This document shows, piece after piece, positions 56,301-64,000 of a DNA stretch of 64,000 nucleotides; position 1 is the first letter of the stretch; every line of letters starts with the position of its first letter. A model generated the notes under the pieces. It had not been told where the DNA came from and ran no database searches. It worked only from the letters and a program-made list of their open reading frames with translations. The stretch is taken from the NCBI GenBank assembly GCA_034008185.1, contig CM067087.1:44752590-44816589 (forward strand). The letters are read 5' to 3'. The stretch is from Gorsachius magnificus (taxonomy: Eukaryota > Chordata > Aves > Pelecaniformes > Ardeidae). Both the position numbers and the translations under genes were made by a program.

Positions 56301-59300
56301 TGTGGTAACTGTAATGCTTTCCCATTGAACAGCCAATTGCGTTACAACCTGTAACCTTTCCAGTGAGCATTTGCTGATCTTGTCAGTATGTATTTAGCAC
56401 CGGTGAACACCAAAGTTGGGCACTTCCCTCTTCAGAGTGTCCTGCAACTCAGGAAGGAACTAGAGCACCTAATTAAGTCCCAAGGAGTGCTACAGCGTAA
56501 AGGACCTTCTGCATACCCAGACGTCAGATGATTACAGCGACACTGACACACAGCTTTGCCTATTCCCTTCTCTAGTTATTTTTCAATTTCTTATGCGTGG
56601 ACCCAAAGGCAAAATCCTGTGTGTTTCTAAGCCAGCTGTGCCACCGTAGAGTCTGGTGATTTTTTCTAAACCCAGGATTCTAGGACACCGCTTCTTGTTC
56701 AAGCTCTTTCTTGGGATTCACAGCCTACCGGTCCCAGACTTGCCAACTCATCCATCAGACCACCCCTTTCCTTACCTATGCTGCCAGTTGTGGGCACTCC
56801 ACTCTTCTGGTTTAAATCTTTAGGGGGGAAACGTGGAAGGAAGCAAGGTTTAGCCAAATAATTTTATACGTCTGAACACAGATTTCATTTTGGAAAAAGA
56901 AAGGATGATCTGTGATAAAGAAGTCATTTGCCAAGTTCTGTATCAGTCCAGCTCATTTTGTTGCACAGAAATAAGTCTTCATTCAAGTGTATCTCATTTC
57001 AGTTAACTTAATAAGGAGAAGAAATAAGGATTATCACTCTTTCACAGATTCCTCACTTATGACAGTGTTTAGAAACAGTGGATTAAAACCTGCTTAGACT
57101 CTAGTTTAGCAGGTTCTCTACTAATACAAATCCATTCCAGCAGTGCATTTTGGTAAAAAACATAATTCTTGAACTGGTACTAAAATCGTCTAATACAATT
57201 TTTTGCCTTCCATTTTTGAAGACCACAAATCCCATCAGCCATGTCTGTCATCAATTTTGTCAAAATGAAATAAAAAATTTCTGACCCAAATCAGTGCTGA
57301 CAAAATGTTTAGTGACAGCAGTAAGACTGTATCTACCTTAGTGCATGGAGCCGATTCCACACTGACAACCCATTCTGGTACTTCAGGAATTGTGAAAGAT
57401 GTGCAGTAGTAGATGTTTCTTTTGAAATGAATTGAGAGTCTCCTCATTCCTAATTCAGCTTTAGAATAGTACATAAACTGCCGAAAACTGTTGGTGTTTT
57501 GGTAGTGTTCTTCCAACAAATTGTGGTCTATGATGGAGTGATGCTTTCTTGGGGCATCCTACGCTGGATGGGTTAAATCCCAGTTTTGAAACTTCTGCAC
57601 TGCTTGGCGTAGAGGTAATCCCAGGTGATAAGTCTGGGTAAGAATGTACAGAAGGTCATGTTGACTCCAGCTCCATCTTTCACATTAGTATATATCTGGC
57701 GTCAGTAACTCAGGCTACAAACACCAGATACTGTGTAGGAGCTGTCAGGCTACAGTTATCCCCTTTGCACAGAGGGATCAGAGTGTTGGTGTTTCCCCAC
57801 TCTCAGATTCCTTTCTGCAAATGGGGTAAAATAGGACTACGCTGTCCTAAACCATCTTAGCTAGCAGTGATACTAATTGACAGACCAAGGCCCAGACCAA
57901 TTCGATATACTCTACATTACTCTGTTCTATTCATAACTCATCTCCTATGTCTGTCTCTCTCCCTCCTTTGCTGCTCTGCCATTTTCTCTATTGGTGATAT
58001 GGAAACAAGACCCCTTAGAGACACACAGACTGCTGCATGATTCAGAAATACACCCCTGCCTGATGCCTGTGAAGAACAACTAGACCTTCTCTGGAGAGGG
58101 ACCATCAAAGCATCTTTATGAATTGTGGTTGTCACACTCCACTACAGCACACAGCAATCCTGCTTCTGTGCCAGAAACCCAAGGCTAGATGCCAGGGGCC
58201 TTGCAAAGTAGTGTGATCTCTCTCCAAACTTCCCTCATCAGGTAAAACAGGAAAAAATAAATATATATCCTTACTCTATTGCTGGCTTTGTTTCTACCTC
58301 AGGAAATAATTTTTCCTAGTATTAAACTTCTTGTGGTTTTCCTGAAACACGATTCACATGGACTAAAACATCTGATGAAAAATGGATACTGATGCAAGAC
58401 TGATTTTAATTTATTTGGGCAACCCTGTGTCTTACAAAGCATTTGCTTTAGCCTCACCCAGACAATTTTGAAAAATCCCAGCAGAGGAACTTTTTTTAAA
58501 GACTGTATTTACTCATTACATTTCAATTCACAGGCTTCTGTAGGCAGTTACAGACCAGGTGGACTAAACACAAGCTGAAAATTATCTTTAAGCCTAGAAT
58601 GCTCCTTCAATTCCTTGTCTGCCTGAACATGCAAAGATTTGAACAACCACATGAAAATTATTCTCAGGTTATTTTAGCTGGTCTCCAATTCTATTTTTTT
58701 TTTAAAGGAAGTCCTGAAATTATTTTTAAAACCTAGTATTGGAAATTTTTTTAAACAGCGATTCTGGGTGTAATTTTATTCTTTATAAAGAAGGCCCAGA
58801 CAGCAACAAAATAACCATGACGGTATTTACAACAAAAATGTTGAGAGTCACAATCACTTTTTAAAATCTTAAAAAATAATCCCACATTAGATACTATATA
58901 TGTATTTTGTGTTATGTTATAAAAAAATAGTTTTCTGTAAGGACGTGCTGAACTACAGCAGAATTACATCCCTTTGCTAATGATAACACTTCTCTGGGAG
59001 CAATTTTCAATAGGAATGGGTCCGTTTTCTACAGATTTAGGCAACTGGCGTTAGCATTTGAGACAGGATGAGAGGCAAACTTTTGTTATCGCAGCGAGCA
59101 CTTGGTGAACTTTTGGCAGGTAAACACGGGTTTAACAAATATCAACCCTGATGTCCCATTGGCTGACATGGATATTAGAAGAAACTAACCACTCCCTGAC
59201 ATTTAAAAATCTGCCATTTACCAGGCATTCGTTCTGAGAGCTAACTCGCTGACAGTGAGAATTAAAGAGTAAATTGCCGGCTTGAGCAGTATAACCATCT

Positions 59301-62300
59301 GATCCCTGTGTTAGCCTCACAATATGCTTAACAGGATTTCCATCTCCTAGTTCCCCCCGATCCAATCAGATATACACAGTTCTGGGATAACACGGTTCTG
59401 GGGTAACTGCTTGCCAATGACAGCCTTTCTAAAAATCAGTATACGTAGGTAACACAACGCTCAAGAGCTAGGCAATTGTTAACCTTCTCTCATATTTCTT
59501 GTTGGAACAGGAAGATTTTAAGTGACTGCATCAAGCATCTTAAAAGCTAACAACAGCTTAGCAGGTTAAATGTGAAATAGGTTTATCAGATCAGCGTAGT
59601 GCTCTTCTTGTAATTATGTTTTTACAGCCTGGTTAGGGGATGGTATTGGAGAAGAGCTTGTGATGTCAGAGTGGGTAGGGCTTAGAAGCAGGGATGAGGG
59701 CTAATCAAGATAAATTCAATTTGTATTTAAGGTAAAGTCAGCGTTAGTTAAGGCAGTTTTTGACACGTTAATCTTGATGTGTTTTAAAAGCTGCCAATCA
59801 CTTTACTGAGGCAGCTTGAAAGGAAGACTTACAGTGAAGGCACATACTCTTGGATGTTCATGGTGTCTTCATTTTACCCAAAACTAAGGTCTCCACAATA
59901 GATGTAAGTATATATGAAATAAAAATAAGTGCTACTTTTTAATGTAAATGGTGATGCAACATCTGCTAAGCAACACCAAGAGGTGTATGATTTTCCAGAT
60001 TTTGATAAGAAAGACTTATCTCATGACAGAAACAGCACAGATCCAGGCAGACTTCTTCATGGTATTTTTCTTTTAAGAGCAGCACTGGACTGCAGAGAGT
60101 AAAGTTAGGAATAGGCCGGGGTGATACAGAAAAAGTAAAGTATGTGATTAACTATGTTGTGATTTCTCATCAATCTGTTACATGTATTCTTAGGGGTAAA
60201 TAATCCTGCATATTCAGTTGGAAAAGCTGTATTTTTTACAACATAATCTTGATCATTTTGGAAACATTTAAAGATCTATTTCACAAATGGAGGATTTTAC
60301 TTTGGGAAGGCTTGTGATTGCATATTCAGTATTTTTCTAGAAAACTTTGGATACAGATTGAGTTGCTTAATGTACATGCACAAATGTTTCACTGTGTTGT
60401 CTAACCATAACCGAATATTCTTAAAAGCTATCTGGTTGTTAATACATATACCTTAATCTTTGTGCTAATTTATCTTTTTAAAGTACAATGGAAAAACCTC
60501 AATATCTTACAGATACTTCCTGGAGCAGTGGATTTTCTAAATCAGTGTGCAGTCAGAATTAATCAAGGCTACCATCACACATGTGATTTCAGTCTGATGT
60601 ACCTATATTAGATTTACTTAAAGTTTTGCTTGTTGGTGTAGCCATTGTAACAAACCCCAGTGCTAGCAGCGTTGTGGAATGCCAATGGGATGGCAAATTG
60701 TATGCAGTGGGATATATTTTGTAAAAATAATATAATGTAATGAGGGTTCCTTACATCTTGTTATTATCTGAATATGTGGGCAGAATTAACTGTAGACTGA
60801 GAAGGGCTTGGGCACTGTTATATTGCCTTCAGAGCTAAAATTTCAAGTTCCTCAGTTACAAAACACGTGAATTTTTGTATCTCCTGGTGCCCCAGAGATA
60901 CGTAAAGAGTGTGAGAGAGGCAATCCTGACTCAGGTAATTTTATCATGGTCTGATCCTGCCAAAAACTGGAGCTGAAAATATTCAGTCTGTTCAAGATGT
61001 GATTTCTGAGACTGTTTACAGGCTCAGGTGTGCAATTTCACCTGTGAGTATCACAAGGGGAAGAAGTTTATATTAAAACTTGTGATTTCAATGTAAGTTC
61101 AGAAAATAGTGGGTTTAGTTTCTGACATCTGTGACTTAAGTTTATTTTAACATACCTGCAAATATTTTTTCACATGAGTATATATTGTCTTTTGCTTTCT
61201 AATAAAGAAAGCCAGCCTGAAACGATTAACGATAAAAACCCGCACTGTCTTGTTTTACCTTAGTGGTGTAAGACACGTCAAATGCAGGTTTCTGTTTTAT
61301 CAGAAGATTTTGGGAAGTCCAAGGGATACTACTGCAGTATTTAATATCCTAACTGAAAAGAGAAGGTACTGAGGATTGAGTGCAAGTTTTTGAGATTCAA
61401 ACTCTTAGTTAGCCAGTGAAGCTAGAGAGTTGTTAAATAAGAAGTTTTAAATAGCCTTCCTAAACCCCATTCCTCTTTCCACTGCCTGGTTTCTTTTGGC
61501 TCTGGGAGTGTTGTCATTTGCACTAGTATTTCATGTTAAAGTGAGACACAAATCCTACTAAAATTCAACTGCATTTCATTTGAAAATACCAGCCTTGCTC
61601 TCCGATCATCAGAAAGCTTTCCATCCTAAGACTTCCTTTTCCAGTATTTAAAAATAAAAAATGAAAAAACTTTTTTTTATGCTTTAAAAGTAGAAACGAT
61701 TGAAAAGTAAAAAATACAGAGTTTAGTTTCCCTTTAGCTGATCTCACTTATGCCACATTTTGCAATCTTTAGGCTTCTAAAAGAGTCAAAGCCAAGAGGA
61801 TCATGTTTCAAAATGTCATCCCTAATTATGAAATAAATCCACAAGGGAAAAAAATTACATCACGTTTTTATCGCTGTGTATATGATCGATGTATTAAAGA
61901 GACCCATCCCTTGTAAACAGCTTCGCCATGTACCAGTTTGTCAGGATACAGGGTGGGCATACAATGTTACACACATACATGTGTGCATGTACCCACGTCC
62001 TCTGCTACAACCACTATTTTCATTAGTTCTTGATTAGCTATTTTACTTAGCTTTTTAAAAAGCATAGTTAAAGCATTCAGCATGATCTCAGCTTGAGCCT
62101 TTGGGTGCTGCCACAAATATAAAAGAGTAATATTAGCACTACGGTTCTGCAGAAACCAGTCCTGTGGATCCAGCACTGAGCTGAGAGGGAAAAGCGCTAG
62201 GCACAATTTGCACCTCAACTGCTTACTGTCCCGTACCTCTGTGCCTCCAACACCATATCAAGTGGCAGGAGCACTTCTTTTCCTCCACCATCTGTCTGTC

Positions 62301-64000
62301 TCACCTAGTAGGCTTTGAGGGCTCTCGCTGCATGTTTGTGCTCAGGACAGTGCATCTCAACCTTTGGTTTCAGTCAATGCATCAAGCCCACTGTTGCCTT
62401 AGCAGCACGCAGGAATAAGTTTCCCTGTGCCCCCAGCCATTCTGGTGGGAACAGGATGAATGAACTCTACTGCAAACCTAACTTAGTTCCTGAAGGATTG
62501 AATTTGCCGATACTAGGCCTTAATATCTTCCCGAGACCAGTGTGTTTAAAGGAAATACTAGTGACTTGCTGCTTGCAATCTTAACAATTAGCTATCTCAA
62601 AAATGGTGAAACATCCATGTCTTCACTTCAGTGTAAAGGCATGCGATGCAAACTCTACTGGCTGACACGCACAGTATAAATATAGTTATTTTCCTTTCTT
62701 TAGGGAATGTATCGTTCTCAATCCAGTTTTAGGATTACACTCTAATCTCAGTCTCTGAGCAGTCTGTGCCCATGTATCTAGGATTAGAATTTAGCCCTAC
62801 AGCCTCTCCAGTGGTACCTTACCTCAACTAAGAGGACATATTTCATGATCCTATATGACATAATGTTGGTATAATTGCTTTCTTGCTTTCCAGAAGTCAC
62901 TTATTTTGCTGACTGTGGTTCTTAAATAAATGCAATCTCTAGTTTTATGACTTAGCAGAGGTTTAGGGCAAGAATCCTTGATACTACAGTTAATAACATT
63001 AGAGTATTAATAATATTGGAATATTTACCTATTTTTTAAAGCAGCATATGATTTCTCAAGTAATCAGGAGAGCTTTTTCTAAAAAGGGAGACAATGCGAA
63101 TGAAAATGAGACTATGCATTAATTTCTTCATATATTTCACTCATAAGCATGTGTACATGTTTATCTTATGTTTAACTGATTTCTCTAACATGGATTTACC
63201 TGAGCATTTTAAACAATACTCAGCTTCTTCCAAACAATCTCTGAATCCACTGCAAAGCTATACTGAACATTGCCTTAAAAAAATGCTAAATTTATATGTT
63301 CGATATGAATAAAAGCAGTATTAGTTAATGGAATCTTGATGCATTTACCTGAAAAAAAAAAGTCTTCCAACAAGTCTATATTATACATAAGACAATACTG
63401 TATTTTCCCAATGCAATTAATAATATAGATACACAGACTGCTATAGACATTCTGAAACTGCATATAGCACGATTAGATTCGGAAATGCTTCTGGTTCATG
63501 AAGTTCATGTCTTGCCACTTCTCATCTAATAAATTGAGACAGAATTAGTACTGGGTGAGTGGTTCTGCCTGCTGCCAAGAAGGGTTTGCTAAGGGTAAGA
63601 CTCTAAAGGTAGAGATTAACTTGTCTTCATCCCTGTAATGTGCTGTACAGCCAGGATTTGTGCAATAGGATCAGAGAAGAGCCATATATGAATGTAACAC
63701 CGGACAGCTGGCATGTATGAATTTATATGAACCCTGATGCAAGATTTTGAGCTACTCAAATCCCAGCTAATATATGTATCAGAAGTATACTTTCCCTGTT
63801 CCCTCAAAGATCTTTTTTTGCTGATGTTGTTTTCTAATATGCTAGTTGTTATGAAAACAGTGTGAACCTTAAGCACCCTAAATTTGACCTGCAAGTCAGA
63901 ACCTCAGCTAAGAAACAAAAAAAAGTGTTTTTCCAAATGGAATAACATATTAGTCGAGTTCAGTATCTCCTCCTGACACAGGGTTATATACAATTATGTT
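50390..64000. other. Gene-poor AT-rich intergenic region
   Basis: About 13.6 kb in which I recognise no protein-coding exon, RNA gene or well-preserved transposable element. All open frames are under about 140 codons and lack family similarity. A weak CR1-like 3'-end trace may occur near 54498-54540. An alternating TATA/CACA stretch at ~50045-50125 is low-complexity. By synteny SAMD7 (plus strand) should follow LRRC31, but none of its recognisable segments (N-terminal MAVNPL, SAM domain) is visible here. Confidence 0.55.

Overview
This is nuclear DNA from a bird. Four truncated or partial CR1 LINE signals are visible, and the clearer 3' ends show the avian CR1 signature of ATTCTATGAT-like direct repeats. 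Introns are compact. The gene order matches the tetrapod block MYNN - LRRC34 - LRRIQ4 - LRRC31 (human 3q26.2; the neighbouring telomerase RNA gene TERC maps to chicken chromosome 9). The species cannot be named from the sequence alone.

Layout: (1) 1-1720 holds a 36-bp minisatellite, a complete tRNA-Val(AAC) gene with a pol III terminator, a 5'-truncated CR1, and a CpG-island promoter with ETS, CRE-like and YY1-type motifs. (2) 2328-10161 (+) is an intact eight-exon (seven coding) MYNN gene encoding a BTB domain, a nuclear localisation signal, eight C2H2 zinc fingers and an acidic tail. Its 3' UTR runs to a poly(A) signal at 13787. (3) 17994-28058 (-) is LRRC34, convergent with MYNN. (4) 29331-~34041 (+) is LRRIQ4, head-to-head with LRRC34, carrying several lesions. 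(5) 37852-48742 (-) is LRRC31, tail-to-tail with LRRIQ4. It is built from six consecutive ~168-nt phase-1 exons, each coding two leucine-rich repeats. (6) 48743-64000 is AT-rich sequence in which I recognise no gene; synteny would place SAMD7 further on.

The genes do not form one pathway. MYNN is a zinc-finger transcription factor. The three LRR genes are neighbours with different LRR subclasses and are conserved together by synteny. I found no undescribed biological system. The most notable signal is a set of single-base deficits: one in LRRC34, two in LRRC31 and four in LRRIQ4, nearly all in homonucleotide runs, while MYNN has none. Either the draft consensus carries homopolymer errors or the LRR cluster is decaying in this lineage. 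LRRIQ4 also has an in-frame TAG, which favours a true pseudogene there. Exon boundaries were worked out by hand from splice signals, reading phase and remembered family alignments.
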